A stretch of DNA of 64,000 bases from Pandoraea sputorum (GTDB lineage Bacteria > Pseudomonadota > Gammaproteobacteria > Burkholderiales > Burkholderiaceae): contig NZ_CP010431.2 of assembly GCF_000814845.2 (NCBI RefSeq), forward strand, positions 3,286,001-3,350,000, given 5' to 3'. Within the stretch, counting starts at the first letter, position 1; each line of letters starts with the position of its first letter. A model generated the notes under the pieces. That model had not been told where the DNA came from. It worked only from the letters and a program-made list of their open reading frames with translations, and did not search any database. The position numbers and the translations under genes were made by a program. Below are positions 46,143 to 57,139 of the stretch, piece by piece.

Positions 46143-46988
46143 ATGCCAGTATCGACTGCGCGGTGCCCGCAATGCCCCGTGACACCACGGGGCGACGGGC
46201 CCGCGCTTTTCATTTCCGATCTTCACCTCTCGCCGGCTCTGCCGCAGACGGTGCAAGTCTTCGAAGACTTCCTGCGCGGTCCTGCGCGCGAAGCGTCCAT
46301 CCTTTTCATCCTCGGCGATCTGTTCGAATACTGGATCGGCGACGATATGCTCGACGCTGACCGCGACACCGAACATGCGCCCACGTCGGCCACGCCTGCC
46401 AGCGAACCGCTCGGCGTATTCGCACGCCGCATGACGGCTGCGATGGCCGAACTCTCCGCCAGCGGCGTGCCCATCGCGGTGATGCGCGGCAATCGCGACT
46501 TCCTGCTCGGCAAGCGCTTCGCGCGGGCGGCGGGCGCGGTCATGCTCGACGATCCCTGCGTATTCTCGTTTCTCGGTCAGGCGCTCGTGCTCAGCCACGG
46601 CGACCAGTTGTGCACCGACGACGTGGGCTATCAGCGCTTTCGCCGCGTCGCGCATTCACCGCTCGGCAAAGCCTTTTTCCTGACGTTGCCGCTACGCGTG
46701 CGCATGGGGATTGCAGATCGCATCCGCCGACGCAGCGCCGCCAAGGGTGCACATCGAATGGCCTACGCGGATGCCAACGCCAATGCCATCGCGGCGCTGC
46801 TCGACGCCGCCGGCGAGCGTACGCTGGTGCACGGCCACACGCATCGTCCGGCGCGTCACGTCGACGGGCGACGCGTACGTTGGGTCCTGCCCGACTGGGA
46901 GTTCGATGTGGACCCGCCACGTGGCGGCTATCTGCAATGGGACATGCACGGCTTACGTGCCGTCGACCTTGCACCCTCAGCGACATAG
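46143..46988 (+). CDS. lpxH: UDP-2,3-diacylglucosamine diphosphatase LpxH
   Basis: A 281-aa peripheral membrane phosphoesterase making lipid X in lipid A synthesis. Metal-binding motifs of the calcineurin-like fold are all visible: FISDLHLSPALPQT, LGDLFEYWIGDD, MRGNRDFLLG, LSHGDQLCTDD and HGHTHRPARH. A short extra N-terminus (MPVSTARCPQCP) could mean a later start. It ends the ppi operon and is followed by a strong terminator. Confidence 0.94.
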   Translation: MPVSTARCPQCPVTPRGDGPALFISDLHLSPALPQTVQVFEDFLRGPAREASILFILGDLFEYWIGDDMLDADRDTEHAPTSATPASEPLGVFARRMTAAMAELSASGVPIAVMRGNRDFLLGKRFARAAGAVMLDDPCVFSFLGQALVLSHGDQLCTDDVGYQRFRRVAHSPLGKAFFLTLPLRVRMGIADRIRRRSAAKGAHRMAYADANANAIAALLDAAGERTLVHGHTHRPARHVDGRRVRWVLPDWEFDVDPPRGGYLQWDMHGLRAVDLAPSAT

Positions 46989-46999
46989 GCATTGCGATG

Positions 47000-47034
47000 T
47001 AAAAACGGCTCGTTGCCAAACGAGCCGTTTTTGC
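47000..47034. terminator. Bidirectional intrinsic terminator
   Basis: AAAAACGGCTCGTT and AACGAGCCGTTTTT pair around GCCA between the convergent lpxH and cysE genes, with A/T runs on both sides. Confidence 0.92.
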
Positions 47035-47066
47035 TTGAATCCGTGACGACGAAACGCCCCACTACG

Positions 47067-47876
47067 TCACATGTCCTGAATTTCCTTGCCGAGCTTGCGC
47101 AGTTCTGCGGTGTCGATCTTGCTTGCGCCAAGCGCTTCGAGATGCGCGCCGAGTTGGTTGAGCGCCGCCACCATGACGTCGATTTTGTGCGACTGGTCCG
47201 TGGCGTTCTCGATCAGACCGTGAATCGCGAGCGAGACCGGGTCATCCGCGTTGGGCGTAATGCCGTAGGCCGAGAACTCCGGTGTTTCCGGCTTATTCGG
47301 CTGGTTCGGCTGGTTCGGCTTACACTCGCCCTCGCCAACCTTTGCGCCTTCGCGCGACGCACCGGGACGCACGACGCGCGCCGGGTTGCCCACCGCCGTG
47401 CCACCCGCCGGGACCGGCTTGACGACGACCGCGTTCGAGCCGATCTTGGCGCCCGCACCCACCGTAAAGCCGCCGAGCACCTTCGCCCCCGCCCCGACGA
47501 TCACCCCCGCCTCCAGTGTCGGATGACGCTTTGCGCCGCGCGCGAGCGACGTGCCCCCGAGCGTCACGCCCTGATAGATCGTGCAGTCGTCGCCGATCAC
47601 CGCCGTCTCCCCGATCACCACGCCCATGCCGTGATCGATGAAGACGCGTCGGCCAAGCGTCGCGCCCGGATGAATCTCGATGCCGGTCAGAAAGCGAGCG
47701 TATTGCGAGATGTAACGTCCGCTCCATTTGAAACCCGACGTCCAGCAGCGGTGAGCCACCCGGTGCAACATCACGGCATGCAGGCCGGGATAGCAAGTGA
47801 AGACTTCCCAGTTGCTACGGGCAGCGGGGTCTTTTTGCCGGATGGCGGCGATATCTTCGCGAAGACGAGTGAACAT
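47067..47876 (-). CDS. cysE: Serine O-acetyltransferase
   Basis: A 269-aa enzyme making O-acetylserine for cysteine synthesis. The N-terminal helical part ([22 protein letters not shown]) leads to a left-handed beta-helix of hexapeptides, with [18 protein letters not shown] and [11 protein letters not shown] carrying the catalytic His residues. The C-terminal ~90 residues are longer than usual and contain a Pro/Asn/Gln-rich linker ([16 protein letters not shown]) before a final helix, which may alter feedback or complex formation with CysK. Confidence 0.93.
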   Translation of the reverse strand: MFTRLREDIAAIRQKDPAARSNWEVFTCYPGLHAVMLHRVAHRCWTSGFKWSGRYISQYARFLTGIEIHPGATLGRRVFIDHGMGVVIGETAVIGDDCTIYQGVTLGGTSLARGAKRHPTLEAGVIVGAGAKVLGGFTVGAGAKIGSNAVVVKPVPAGGTAVGNPARVVRPGASREGAKVGEGECKPNQPNQPNKPETPEFSAYGITPNADDPVSLAIHGLIENATDQSHKIDVMVAALNQLGAHLEALGASKIDTAELRKLGKEIQDM

Positions 47877-48193
47877 AAGCCTGAGTTCGGTCCTGTCGTG
47901 CGGCGTCCGGCCGTCTTGGGGACGGATCGTCGCGTATTAGCGGGTAATGCCGGAAGTGAAGGAATGCGGCGATGTGCAGTGCGGCGGCCGTGGCGGGCGC
48001 GGCGGGTGCGCATTGCGAAGCGGTGACACACGCCGACGAGGCAATGCGTCACGCAGGTCAGCGCAGGGCTAACAACAGTGGACGTGGTAAGGCAGAGAGG
48101 CGGCGCAACGCTGGCGCAAACGATTCATATCCGCGAAAGGCGTATAAGCATATGACTGCCGATTGTAGGGCGTTTTCGCGATATTTGCAGCAA
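47877..48193. other. Intergenic region upstream of cysE
   Basis: No gene is apparent in these 317 bases. On the minus strand a TACAAT -10-like element lies at 48162-48167, preceded by TTGCTG at non-ideal (20-base) spacing; it could serve cysE with a long leader of ~280 bases. Confidence 0.4.
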
Positions 48194-49012
48194 TCAGCGT
48201 CGCACTTTGCGTTCCAGAATGTGCTTCGAGATGCCCCGCAGGATGTTGACCTCCTCGCGCTCCAGATGGCTCTTCGCGAAGAGACGCCGCAATCGCGTCA
48301 TCAACTTCTTGGGATTGTCCGGGTCGAGAAAATCGAGCTCCACGAGCGCGCGCTCCAGATGCGTGAGCATGCCTTCGACGTCGTCGCGTGTCGCCAGCGC
48401 ATCATGCGAAGCGGCATCGGTGACCGGTGTCGCCACCGTCACGACCTGTGGCGCGTCACCACGCGCCTGCGCCAGGCACGCCATGCGCATTTCCCAGGCG
48501 ATCAATTGCACGGCCTGCGAAAGGTTGAGCGAGCTATAGACCGGGTTCGCGGGAATGTGCACGAGCGCGTTGCACCGGTCCACGTCTGCATTCGACAAAC
48601 CGGTGCGCTCGCTGCCGAACACGAACGCCACGGCCTCTGCCTGCCCCGCGTGTTGCACAGCGATGGCCGCACTCTCGCGCGGCTCGGCGTTCGGGGGCCC
48701 GTACTCACGTGAGCGCGCAGAGAGCGCCACAGCCCAGCTCACGCCCTGCAAAGCAGTGACGAGATCGGGCACGATCAGCGTGTTGGCGAGCACGTCGTCG
48801 GCACCGCTTGCAAGCGCAATCGCTTCAGGGTCGCGCAGCACGTCTGCCCCCGCACGCGGCGCGGCAAGCACCAGTCGGCCAAACCCCATTGTCTTGATTG
48901 CACGCGCGGCCGAGCCGACGTTGCCGGGATGACTCGTCTCGTTGAGGACGAAACGCACCTGATCGAACAACGGCAACGGGGAATGGGGAGCGGACGCAGC
49001 AGACTGGGACAT
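48194..49012 (-). CDS. trmJ: tRNA (cytidine/uridine-2'-O-)-methyltransferase TrmJ
   Basis: A 272-aa SPOUT-family enzyme methylating the ribose of tRNA position 32. Seen: VRFVLNETSHPGNVGSAARAIKTMGF, LVLAAPRAGAD, VFGSERTGLSNADVDRCNALVHIP, and the knot motif NPVYSSLNLSQAVQLIAWEMRM. The ATG at 49012 gives the conserved start; the upstream frame to 49336 is not supported. It is divergent from suhB, as in many Burkholderiaceae. Confidence 0.93.
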   Translation of the reverse strand: MSQSAASAPHSPLPLFDQVRFVLNETSHPGNVGSAARAIKTMGFGRLVLAAPRAGADVLRDPEAIALASGADDVLANTLIVPDLVTALQGVSWAVALSARSREYGPPNAEPRESAAIAVQHAGQAEAVAFVFGSERTGLSNADVDRCNALVHIPANPVYSSLNLSQAVQLIAWEMRMACLAQARGDAPQVVTVATPVTDAASHDALATRDDVEGMLTHLERALVELDFLDPDNPKKLMTRLRRLFAKSHLEREEVNILRGISKHILERKVRR

Positions 49013-49269
49013 GAGACGGAGATGGACGGGAATCGAAATCGGGAACGGGAGCAAGCGCGGAAGCGACAGCGCAGCGCTGGAACCTGCGACGGCGCATAAC
49101 GGCGCTATTTTGCCTGATTCGGCGCTACGGCGGGCCAACGCCGGACGGTAACGCCGCCGAAATGTCCAGCGAACACCCACCGACAGCGCTGCCGACGACG
49201 CATCGGATACGGTAAAAACGGCAAAAAGGGTCAGAACACGCAGGTTCCGAAGCGCACCTGCCGCATTTT

Positions 49270-49278
49270 TGCTAAAAT
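49270..49278 (+). promoter_or_regulatory. Extended -10 promoter element of suhB
   Basis: TGCTAAAAT is an extended -10 (TGn plus TAAAAT) about 157 bases before the suhB ATG; no good -35 is present, as is common for this class. Confidence 0.5.
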
Positions 49279-49434
49279 ACGCGTTTTCGCCCCTGCAAAC
49301 GAGCCGCCACATAGTGCGCGGCGCTTGTCGGGGCATCGCTCTTGCTCAATTTGTTCGCTTTGTCTGCCACGCTTGCCGACCGGCCCAATGGGGGTCGCGC
49401 GTTACGCCAGCGATGGCCTTAACAGGAATCTGTC

Positions 49435-50298
49435 ATGCAGCATCCCATGCTCAATATCGCGGTGAAGGCCGCGCGCCGCGCCGGCACCATCATCAGCCGA
49501 GCCTCCCTCGATATCGATACCGTCAAGGTCAGCAAGAAGCAGCACAACGACTTCGTGACGGAAGTGGACAAAGCGGCAGAGCAAGCGATCATCAGCGTCC
49601 TCCTCGAAGCCTATCCCGACCACGCCATCCTCGCCGAAGAATCGGGCGAAGAGCACGGCAATTCCGACTCGGAATTCCAGTGGATCATCGATCCGCTCGA
49701 CGGCACCACCAACTTCATCCACGGCCTGCCCTACTACTGCACGTCGATTGCCCTCGCGCACAAGGGTGTCGTCTCGCAAGCCGTGATCTACGATCCGACT
49801 CGCAACGAACTGTTCACCGCCTCGCGCGGTCGCGGTGCGTTCCTCGACGGCAAGCGTATTCGCGTCTCGCGCCGCGATCGTCTGGCCGACGGTCTGATCG
49901 GCACGGGATTCCCGTTCCGTGATCTGCAAGGCGTGGAAAACTACCTGAAGATGTTCGGCACGATGACCGAGCATTGCGCCGGCATCCGTCGCCCGGGCGC
50001 CGCCGCGCTGGATCTGGCCAACGTCGCCGCTGGCCGCATGGACGGTTTCTTCGAGCAAGGCCTGAACCCGTGGGACATGGCCGCAGGCAGCCTGCTGATC
50101 ACCGAAGCCGGTGGTCTGGTCGGCAACTACACGGGCGAATCGGACTTCCTGTTCGAGGGCGAAATCCTCGCAGGCAACCCGAAGATCTACGCACAGATGG
50201 TCAAGCTGCTCGAGGGTTATTCGCTCACGAAGCGCCCGGCCCCGTCAGCTAAGTCGGGGACGCTCTCCGTCTCGGTGGAAGGTAGCTCGCAGGCGTAA
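49435..50298 (+). CDS. suhB: Inositol-1-monophosphatase family protein SuhB
   Basis: A 287-aa Mg-dependent phosphatase that in E. coli also joins rRNA antitermination complexes. Seen: [11 protein letters not shown] (metal site), [20 protein letters not shown] (family signature), and [17 protein letters not shown]. Length and motif order are standard. The C-terminal Lys/Ser/Pro-rich tail is short. Confidence 0.95.
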   Translation: MQHPMLNIAVKAARRAGTIISRASLDIDTVKVSKKQHNDFVTEVDKAAEQAIISVLLEAYPDHAILAEESGEEHGNSDSEFQWIIDPLDGTTNFIHGLPYYCTSIALAHKGVVSQAVIYDPTRNELFTASRGRGAFLDGKRIRVSRRDRLADGLIGTGFPFRDLQGVENYLKMFGTMTEHCAGIRRPGAAALDLANVAAGRMDGFFEQGLNPWDMAAGSLLITEAGGLVGNYTGESDFLFEGEILAGNPKIYAQMVKLLEGYSLTKRPAPSAKSGTLSVSVEGSSQA

Positions 50299-50343
50299 GC
50301 ACCTGCAAAGTATCAGGGACGCAGCACTCGCGGCGTCTCCAGT

Positions 50344-50382
50344 AAAAAACCCCGGCGATGCTCACGCATCTCGGGGTTTTTT
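50344..50382. terminator. Bidirectional intrinsic terminator
   Basis: AAAAAACCCCG and CGGGGTTTTTT enclose an inner GATGC/GCATC hairpin (50344-50382), between the convergent suhB and gltX genes. Confidence 0.88.
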
Positions 50383-50436
50383 GTTTCCGGCGCCGCCGTA
50401 GCTGCGCCGGAATCTCTTGCGTTGACGTCGAATCGG

Positions 50437-51828
50437 TCAGGCGGCCAGACGCGCCAGCACGGCGTCGCGGCCCAGCAGTTCGAGCACGGCGTCGATGGCT
50501 GGCGTGTGCGTGGTGCCCACGACAAGCAGACGCACCGGCATCGCGAGTTGCGGCATCTTCATGCCGTGCTGCGCGAGCGTCGCCTTGAACGCCGGTGAAA
50601 TGGCTTCTTTCTTCCATTCGGTCAGCGCGGCCAACGCAGCCGCCAGATCTTTCACGGCAGCGCGTGCGGCATCGGTCATATGTTGCGTCATGTCTTCAGC
50701 CGACGGAGCGGGTGCGCGGTAGAACATCTCGGCGCTCGCTGCGATGTCCTTGATCGTGTTGGCGCGATCCTTGAACAAACCGACGACACCGGCCAGCGAC
50801 GGGCCACCCTCGATCGACACGCCCGCCTTTTGCAGGAACGGCTCGGTCAGCCCGGCCAGACGGTCGTTGTCCGCCTGCTTCAGGTACTGGTTGTTCAGCC
50901 ACAGAAGCTTTTCCGGGTTGTGCTGTGCGGGCGACTTGCCAAGATGTTCCAGATCGAACCACGCCACGAACTGCTCGCGCGAGAACACTTCCGCGTCGCC
51001 GTGCGCCCAGCCCAGACGCGCCAGATAGTTCACCACGGCTTCCGGCAGGTAGCCTTCTTCGCGGTACTGCACGACGCTCATCGCACCGTTGCGCTTCGAC
51101 ATCTTCTCGCCCTGGTCGTTGAGCACCGTGGGCAAGTGCGCATACACAGGCCACTTCTTGCCCAGCGCTTCGAAGATGTTGATCTGACGCGGCGTGTTGT
51201 TCACGTGGTCGTCGCCACGAATCACGTGCGTGATGTCCATGTCGATGTCGTCGACGACCACGCAGAAGTTATACGTCGGGGTGCCGTCGGGGCGCGCGAT
51301 CACCAGATCGTCGAGTTCTTCGTTCGAGATTTCGATGCGGCCCTTGACCGCGTCTTCCCACACGACGCTGCCGGTCAGCGGGTTCTTGAAGCGCAGCACC
51401 GGCTGCACACCGGCCGGCGGCTCGGGCAATACCTTGCCCGGCTCCGGACGCCAGCGGCCGTCGTAACGCGGCTTCTCACCACGCACGCGTTGCTGCTCAC
51501 GCAGTTCGTCGAGTTCTTCCATGCTCATGTAGCACGGATAGACGTGACCGCCCGCCTTCAGTTGCTCCAGCACTTCACGATAGCGATCCATGCGCTGCAT
51601 CTGATAGAACGGACCTTCGTCGTAATCGAGGCCGAGCCATTCCATGCCTTCCAGAATGACGTCCACGGCCTGCTGCGAGGAGCGCTCAAGGTCGGTGTCT
51701 TCGATGCGCAACACGAACGCGCCGTTGTTGTGACGCGCGAAGGCCCACGGATAGAGAGCGGAACGGATGTTGCCCAGATGGATGAAACCGGTCGGGCTAG
51801 GCGCAAAGCGGGTGCGGACAGTGGTCAT
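50437..51828 (-). CDS. gltX: Glutamyl-tRNA synthetase
   Basis: A 463-aa class I synthetase. Seen: [20 protein letters not shown] (HIGH region), [15 protein letters not shown], and [11 protein letters not shown] (KMSKS loop). The ATG at 51828 yields [14 protein letters not shown], the conserved start; the frame to 51864 adds 12 residues without support. Confidence 0.96.
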   Translation of the reverse strand: MTTVRTRFAPSPTGFIHLGNIRSALYPWAFARHNNGAFVLRIEDTDLERSSQQAVDVILEGMEWLGLDYDEGPFYQMQRMDRYREVLEQLKAGGHVYPCYMSMEELDELREQQRVRGEKPRYDGRWRPEPGKVLPEPPAGVQPVLRFKNPLTGSVVWEDAVKGRIEISNEELDDLVIARPDGTPTYNFCVVVDDIDMDITHVIRGDDHVNNTPRQINIFEALGKKWPVYAHLPTVLNDQGEKMSKRNGAMSVVQYREEGYLPEAVVNYLARLGWAHGDAEVFSREQFVAWFDLEHLGKSPAQHNPEKLLWLNNQYLKQADNDRLAGLTEPFLQKAGVSIEGGPSLAGVVGLFKDRANTIKDIAASAEMFYRAPAPSAEDMTQHMTDAARAAVKDLAAALAALTEWKKEAISPAFKATLAQHGMKMPQLAMPVRLLVVGTTHTPAIDAVLELLGRDAVLARLAA

Positions 51829-52057
51829 GGTTTGGCTTCGATGCATCGCGTCGGCGACAAACAAAAACGCCCGCAGCGGAGGGATTCGCGCAGGCGGGTC
51901 GCCAACATTTGGAAGCCGTCATTATATCAGCCGAGTGCGTGCATTCGCGGCACAGTCCGAGACGGGACTCGGAATTTCCTGCAACCTGCATCGGACGTCG
52001 CCCCCGCGCGCACCCGATGCAGGCCCACTCCACAGGAAAAGCGGGACGGACAGCCCG

Positions 52058-52273
52058 TCAAAGCTTCGCGAGCGATACCTCGGTGGCCTTGACCAGTGCC
52101 ACGACCTCGGAACCGATATCCAGACGCAGTTCGTCGATCGAGCGCGTGGTGATGACCGACGTGACGATGCCGCTCGGCGTCTCGACGTCCACTTCCGAAA
52201 GCACCGGGCCGCGCAGAATCTCGCGAATACGGCCCTTGAACTGGTTGCGCACGTTGATGGCGGTGATACCCAT
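52058..52273 (-). CDS. ssuF: Molbindin-like TOBE-domain protein, SsuF-like
   Basis: A 71-aa single Mop/TOBE domain: TAINVRNQFKGRIREILRGP, VLSEVDVETPSGIVTSVITT, and VALVKATEVSLAKL are the two molbindin halves. Such proteins bind oxyanions such as molybdate. In Pseudomonas putida the ssu operon ends with a molbindin gene, ssuF, needed for sulfonate growth; the same position here, downstream of ssuB, supports the name. GGAG-like site precedes the ATG. Confidence 0.8.
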   Translation of the reverse strand: MGITAINVRNQFKGRIREILRGPVLSEVDVETPSGIVTSVITTRSIDELRLDIGSEVVALVKATEVSLAKL

Positions 52274-52329
52274 GATGAACTCCTGTGTTCGAAAAGATGT
52301 GACCGGGTAATCGGTCAGAAATGCGTTGC

Positions 52330-52365
52330 GAAGCGAGTTATGAAGCGAGTTGTGAAGCGCGTTGA
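52330..52365. repeat. Three tandem 12-base repeats between ssuF and ssuB
   Basis: GAAGCGAGTTAT, GAAGCGAGTTGT and GAAGCGCGTTGA are adjacent, differing at one to three positions, just beyond the ssuB stop. They lie in the intercistronic spacer. Confidence 0.8.
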
Positions 52366-52372
52366 GATGCGG

Positions 52373-53392
52373 TTAGATGGCCCACCGCACCGCGGCCGCG
52401 GGCCACAACGGCTCGCCGACCGGCACATGCGACGACGGCGCGACCTCGGTTTGCAGCACACGCGCCAGCACCTGTGCTTCGAGTCCCGCAAATTCGGCAC
52501 TGCCGCGCGCTCGCGGACGTGCCAGCGACACCGTCTGATCGAGCCCCAGTTGCCCCTGTTCGATGAGCACGACACGATCGGCCAGCGCTACCGCCTCCTG
52601 CACGTCGTGCGTGACGAGCAGCGCCGTGAATCCGTGTGCGCGCCACAGGCGCTCGATCAGCGCATGCATTTCGATGCGAGTGAGCGCGTCGAGCGCACCG
52701 AGCGGCTCATCGAGCAGCAACAGATCGGGCTGATGCACCAGCGCACGCGCCAGCGCCACCCGCTGACGCTGACCGCCGGAGAGTTGACTCGGCCAGTCGT
52801 CGGCGCGCTCGGCCAGCCCCACTTCGCGCAGTACGTCGAGTGCCTTCGCATGCGAAGACTTCGGCAAACCGATGGCGACGTTCTCCAGCACGGTGCGCCA
52901 CGGCAGCAGACGCGCGTCCTGGAACATGATGCGCGTGGCCACCTTGCCTGAGGCATCGCCCAGCGCGTGCCCGTCGAGCGTGATGCGCCCGGCGTCAGGC
53001 GTCTCCAGACCGGCGATCAGACGCAGCAGCGTGGATTTGCCGCAACCGCTACGCCCCACGATGGCCGCAAATCCACCGCGCGGAATCGTCAGCGAGAAGT
53101 CCGACAGCACCGAACGTGCGCCGTAGCGCTTACCAACGGCGTCGACACGCAACCCGCCGGAAGTAGCGTCCGCTAATGCTTGCGCGTCACTCGCCGGATG
53201 CACTACTTTAAGATTCGTCCCCACCGCGCCACGCTGCGCAGCCACGTTCGCCCCGAGCGGCAAGCGCGTGCCGAACGGATCGACCTGCGGATCGAGCGAG
53301 AGTCGGTGTGTATTGCCGGTGGCGCACTGCTCGGCCGTCCATTCGGCTTCGATGTCTGCACCCGCGACCGGTGCCAGTTGTTGTGCGCTCAT
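52373..53392 (-). CDS. ssuB: Alkanesulfonate ABC transporter ATP-binding protein SsuB
   Basis: A 339-aa ATPase of the sulfonate importer. The ABC domain starts near residue 88: Walker [28 protein letters not shown] (SsuB-like Q-loop), [21 protein letters not shown] and LLVTHD. An N-terminal extension of about 85 residues without clear fold precedes it. The ATG at 53392 overlaps the ssuC stop (ATGA), so the extension is probably translated. Confidence 0.92.
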   Translation of the reverse strand: MSAQQLAPVAGADIEAEWTAEQCATGNTHRLSLDPQVDPFGTRLPLGANVAAQRGAVGTNLKVVHPASDAQALADATSGGLRVDAVGKRYGARSVLSDFSLTIPRGGFAAIVGRSGCGKSTLLRLIAGLETPDAGRITLDGHALGDASGKVATRIMFQDARLLPWRTVLENVAIGLPKSSHAKALDVLREVGLAERADDWPSQLSGGQRQRVALARALVHQPDLLLLDEPLGALDALTRIEMHALIERLWRAHGFTALLVTHDVQEAVALADRVVLIEQGQLGLDQTVSLARPRARGSAEFAGLEAQVLARVLQTEVAPSSHVPVGEPLWPAAAVRWAI

Positions 53393-54243
53393 GCGGCGGC
53401 TCCTCGTTGAAAGGCCGGATGCCAGCGCAACCAGCGAAATTCCAGCTCCTTGGCCAGCACGTCGGCCAGCTTGCCCAGCAGCGCGTACAGCAGAATCCCC
53501 ACGAGCACGATGTCCGTTTGCAGGAACTCGCGAGCGTTCATCGTCAGATAGCCGATGCCCGATTGCGCCGAGATGGTTTCCGCCACGATCAGCGTCACCC
53601 ACATCAGGCCGAGCGAAAAGCGCACGCCCACCAGAATCGACGGCAACGCTCCAGGCAGAATCACGTCGCGATACAGCGCCCAGCCGCGCAAACCGTAGCT
53701 GCGCGCCATCTCAACCAGCGCCGGATCGACGGCACGAATGCCCGCATACGTATTGAGATACATCGGAAAGAACACCCCGATGGAGACGAGGAACAGCTTC
53801 GCTTTCTCGTCGATGCCGAACCACAGAATCACCAGCGGAATCAGCGCCAGGTGCGGGATGTTGCGCAGCATCTGGAACGACGAGTCGAGCGCCGTTTCCG
53901 CCACACGCGACAGTCCCGTCAGCATGCCCAGCAGCAGCCCGAGACCGCCGCCGATGAGAAAACCGATAACGGCGCGCCCGGTCGACACACCGATGTCGCG
54001 CCAGATCTGCCCCGTGATCGCGAGTTGCCACGCGGCTTCCACAACGGCGGACGGCGCGGGCAGCACCCGCGTCGACAGCCAGCCCTGCTCTGCGGCAAGT
54101 TGCCAGAGCGCGACGAGCACGACAGGCACGGCCCACGGCGCAAGGCGGCGAGCGGCACTGCGTGCGTAGCGTTGCAACGCGCCGGGTGCCGCAGCACCGG
54201 TGGCGGCGTCGGTCGACGAAGTCGTCAGCGTAGATTGGGTCAT
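53389..54243 (-). CDS. ssuC: Alkanesulfonate ABC transporter permease SsuC
   Basis: A 284-aa membrane protein with about six segments starting at [19 protein letters not shown]; motifs [37 protein letters not shown] and the coupling loop [21 protein letters not shown] are SsuC-typical. It overlaps ssuB and lies 70 bases after ssuD. Confidence 0.94.
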   Translation of the reverse strand: MTQSTLTTSSTDAATGAAAPGALQRYARSAARRLAPWAVPVVLVALWQLAAEQGWLSTRVLPAPSAVVEAAWQLAITGQIWRDIGVSTGRAVIGFLIGGGLGLLLGMLTGLSRVAETALDSSFQMLRNIPHLALIPLVILWFGIDEKAKLFLVSIGVFFPMYLNTYAGIRAVDPALVEMARSYGLRGWALYRDVILPGALPSILVGVRFSLGLMWVTLIVAETISAQSGIGYLTMNAREFLQTDIVLVGILLYALLGKLADVLAKELEFRWLRWHPAFQRGAAA

Positions 54244-54313
54244 GCGAATTTCCCCCGGGGCATCGTGGCCCCGATTCCGTTCAATCCAATGAAGTCGATG
54301 TGGCGTGCGCGAA

Positions 54314-55471
54314 TCAGCTTTGCGAGGCCTGCGGCACGATGTTGTTGGCCATCACTTCGCCAATCGGCCCGGACAACGGACCGTGACCGTTCCCAAGCTT
54401 CTCGCGCACCTCGCGCGGCAGATGCGGGAACACCAGTTCGGCAAAGCGATACGCTTCTTCGAGGTGCGGATAGCCCGACAGAATGAACGTGTCGATCCCA
54501 AGATCTGCGTATTCGCGCAAACGCTGGGCCACCGTCGGGCCATCGCCCACGAGTGCCGTGCCAGCGCCGCCGCGCACGAGTCCCACACCGGCCCACAGGT
54601 TCGGTGCGACCACGAGCTTGTCGCGGCGTCCGCCATGCAACGCAGCCATGCGTCGCTGTCCTTCCGAATCCATCTTCGCAAACTGTGTCTGCACGCGCGC
54701 GATGGTCTCGTCGTCGAGCTTGCTGATGAGCGAGTCGGCGGCGCGCCACGCTTCGTCTTCCGTCTCGCGCACGATCACGTGCAAGCGCAGACCGAAGCGC
54801 AACGTGCGCCCGAGTTTGGCGGCGCGCGCACGCACGTCCGCGATTTTCTCGGCAACGTCGGCCAGCGGTTCGCCCCACGTCAGATAGACGTCGAGCTGCT
54901 CGGCCGCAATCTGACGCGCTGCCTCCGAAGACCCACCGAAATAGAGCGGCGGATGCGGCCTCTGCACCGGCGGATACAGCAGCTTCGCACCCTTCGCGCG
55001 CAGATGCTCGCCATCGAAATCCACGCTCTCGCCGCGATGCGACTTCTCCAGAATCGAACGCCAGATGCGCAGGAATTCGTCCGTCACTTCGTAGCGCTGC
55101 GCGTGGTCGGCAAAGAAGCCGTCGCCTTCGAGTTCACCGGCGTCGCCGCCCGTCACAACGTTGATCAATAGCCTGCCGCCCGAGAGGCGATCGAACGTCG
55201 CCGCCATGCGTGCGGTGAGCCCAGGCGATGCGATGCCGGGGCGAATGGCGACGAGAAACTTCAGGTGACGCGTCGCGCCGATCAGGCTCGACGCCGTCAC
55301 CCATGCGTCTTCGCAGGAACGCCCCGTGGGCAGCAGGACGCCTTCGTAACCCAGGGTGTCGACCGCGCTGGCGATCTGTCGCGCGTAGTCGAAATCGAAC
55401 ACGCGCCCGCCGTCGGACGTGCCGAGATAACGGGCGTCGCCATGCGTCGGAATAAACCAGAAGACTTGCAT
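54314..55471 (-). CDS. ssuD: FMNH2-dependent alkanesulfonate monooxygenase SsuD
   Basis: A 385-aa luciferase-like monooxygenase that releases sulfite from alkanesulfonates using FMNH2 from SsuE. Seen: [23 protein letters not shown] (SsuD start), [42 protein letters not shown], and [17 protein letters not shown]. Length matches the family. It directly follows ssuE (14-base gap). Confidence 0.96.
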   Translation of the reverse strand: MQVFWFIPTHGDARYLGTSDGGRVFDFDYARQIASAVDTLGYEGVLLPTGRSCEDAWVTASSLIGATRHLKFLVAIRPGIASPGLTARMAATFDRLSGGRLLINVVTGGDAGELEGDGFFADHAQRYEVTDEFLRIWRSILEKSHRGESVDFDGEHLRAKGAKLLYPPVQRPHPPLYFGGSSEAARQIAAEQLDVYLTWGEPLADVAEKIADVRARAAKLGRTLRFGLRLHVIVRETEDEAWRAADSLISKLDDETIARVQTQFAKMDSEGQRRMAALHGGRRDKLVVAPNLWAGVGLVRGGAGTALVGDGPTVAQRLREYADLGIDTFILSGYPHLEEAYRFAELVFPHLPREVREKLGNGHGPLSGPIGEVMANNIVPQASQS

Positions 55472-55485
55472 ACGGACTCCGGCGC

Positions 55486-56100
55486 TCAGGCAGCGAGCGT
55501 CGCGCCCACGGCGCGCGCACTGCGTGCATTCCGGATGCCTTCGGCGACCTTACCCGGCCACTGACGGATCACCTCGCGCTCGTGCAGCCATTGCGAGAGC
55601 TGATCGACGGTCGCGCCCAGACGCTCCGCGATGGCGGCGTCGAGCGTTGCGCCCTCCTCCTTCGGTACTTGCAGATCGACGGCAAACACACCGCGCAGAA
55701 TGTGCTGCGCACCGAGCGCCGAAAGCACGGGCTTGAGCGCATAGTCGAGCGCGAGCAGATGCGCGGGGCTGCCGCCGGTCGCGAACGGAGCGACGAGTTT
55801 GTCCGCGAGGCCGTCTTGCGGCAGCACGTCGAGGAAGGCCTTCAGCAAGCCGCTATAAGCCGCCTTGTAGACGGGCGTGGCGACGACAACCGCCTGCGCC
55901 CCGGCCACCTGGGCGAGCGCATGACGCAGATCGTCGTGCGAGGTATCGGCGGCGAGCAGCGCTGCGGGCGAGAGTGCACGGATATCGATGCGGCGGACCT
56001 CGATGCCAGCCGAAGCCAGATCGGATTCGACGAAGCGCAGCAACCGGGCACTGCGTGAGGCGGCCGATGGGCTGCCGGAGATCGTGACGGCGTATGTCAT
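55486..56100 (-). CDS. ssuE: NAD(P)H-dependent FMN reductase SsuE
   Basis: A 204-aa flavodoxin-fold reductase that supplies reduced FMN to SsuD. Seen: [20 protein letters not shown] (FMN phosphate loop), [21 protein letters not shown] (SsuE signature) and the [22 protein letters not shown] block. The ATG at 56100 gives the conserved start; the longer frame to 56268 is unsupported. First gene of the operon; the usual next gene, ssuA, is absent. Confidence 0.94.
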   Translation of the reverse strand: MTYAVTISGSPSAASRSARLLRFVESDLASAGIEVRRIDIRALSPAALLAADTSHDDLRHALAQVAGAQAVVVATPVYKAAYSGLLKAFLDVLPQDGLADKLVAPFATGGSPAHLLALDYALKPVLSALGAQHILRGVFAVDLQVPKEEGATLDAAIAERLGATVDQLSQWLHEREVIRQWPGKVAEGIRNARSARAVGATLAA

Positions 56101-56363
56101 ACTTCCCTGCCAAAGACGGGCCGCGGCCCTGTGGAATCGAAGCGCACCGCAGACACGTGGGCGATGCCCGCAATGCCCGCGACGCAGACCGCAGGCGTCG
56201 ATGAGTACGCGCCGTCGGCCACTGGTGAACCAGTGTAGCGAGGCGTCCCGCGTGCCCGAACCAATCAATCCGGGAAAGCTTTGCGCGTTTTTTCATAACC
56301 TGAAGTCATGCACCTTCGCCGCCTTATTCCATCTGGCGGTGATAATCGCACCACCTCATTGCC

Positions 56364-57128
56364 ATGTCCGCCCCGATCCTCGAACTTCGCGAGTACCGTC
56401 CCACCGATAGCACCGACACACACGACTTCCATCAGGTCGTGATCGGGCTGTCCGGACGCATGTCGCTCTCGCTCGACGGTGTCGCCACCCAGCACGGCCG
56501 CGTGGGTGCGCGCAACGGCGTGGTCATTCCTGCGGGCGTACGGCACGGCTATCGGGGCGACGGGCCGAACCGGCAAATCGTGCTGGACGTCCCTGCCGCG
56601 ATTGCCAACGCCACCGGCACGGCACGCGCCTTCTCGCGCGAAGCGTTCTTCGCGCTGGATGCAGGACTGCTGGCGCTGGTCCATCGGGTGAACGCCAGCG
56701 TTGGTGACGGACATCCGCTCGATGCCGACGACCCCGTCGTGCGAGAATGGCTCGCCGCGCTCGCGCCCCGGCTGGCACCGGCACGTCATGCCTCGCGCAC
56801 TGTGCGGCTGGATTTATCGCAAGTCGACGCGCGTTTGCAAGCCGACCTTGCCACACCGCTCGACACCGCTACGCTCGCGCGGGAGGCGGGCATGAGCGTG
56901 CGGCATTTCCACGACTGCTTCGTGGCGATGACCGGCGAGACGCCTCACCGGCATCTCATGCGCCTGCGGCTCGCCCGCGCTGCGTCGCTGCTGCTCGATG
57001 AAGACGCACCGCTCGCCGACATCGCGCTGGACGTCGGCTTCAACGATCAAAGCGCCCTCACGCATGCCTTTCGTCAGCATTACGGCCTGACGCCCGCCGC
57101 CTGGCGACGCGCCCGGACCGCCAACTGA
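56364..57128 (+). CDS. AraC-family transcriptional regulator
   Basis: A 254-aa regulator: an N-terminal cupin-like sensing domain (HDFHQVVIGLSGRMSLSLDG, NGVVIPAGVRHGYRG) and a C-terminal AraC/XylS double helix-turn-helix (LATPLDTATLAREAGMSVRH; PLADIALDVGFNDQSALTHA). It is divergent from the ssu operon with a 263-base shared region, so control of ssu or of the following genes are both possible. A G-quadruplex-forming repeat follows its stop. Confidence 0.88.
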   Translation: MSAPILELREYRPTDSTDTHDFHQVVIGLSGRMSLSLDGVATQHGRVGARNGVVIPAGVRHGYRGDGPNRQIVLDVPAAIANATGTARAFSREAFFALDAGLLALVHRVNASVGDGHPLDADDPVVREWLAALAPRLAPARHASRTVRLDLSQVDARLQADLATPLDTATLAREAGMSVRHFHDCFVAMTGETPHRHLMRLRLARAASLLLDEDAPLADIALDVGFNDQSALTHAFRQHYGLTPAAWRRARTAN

Positions 57129-57139
57129 CTGCCGCCTCA

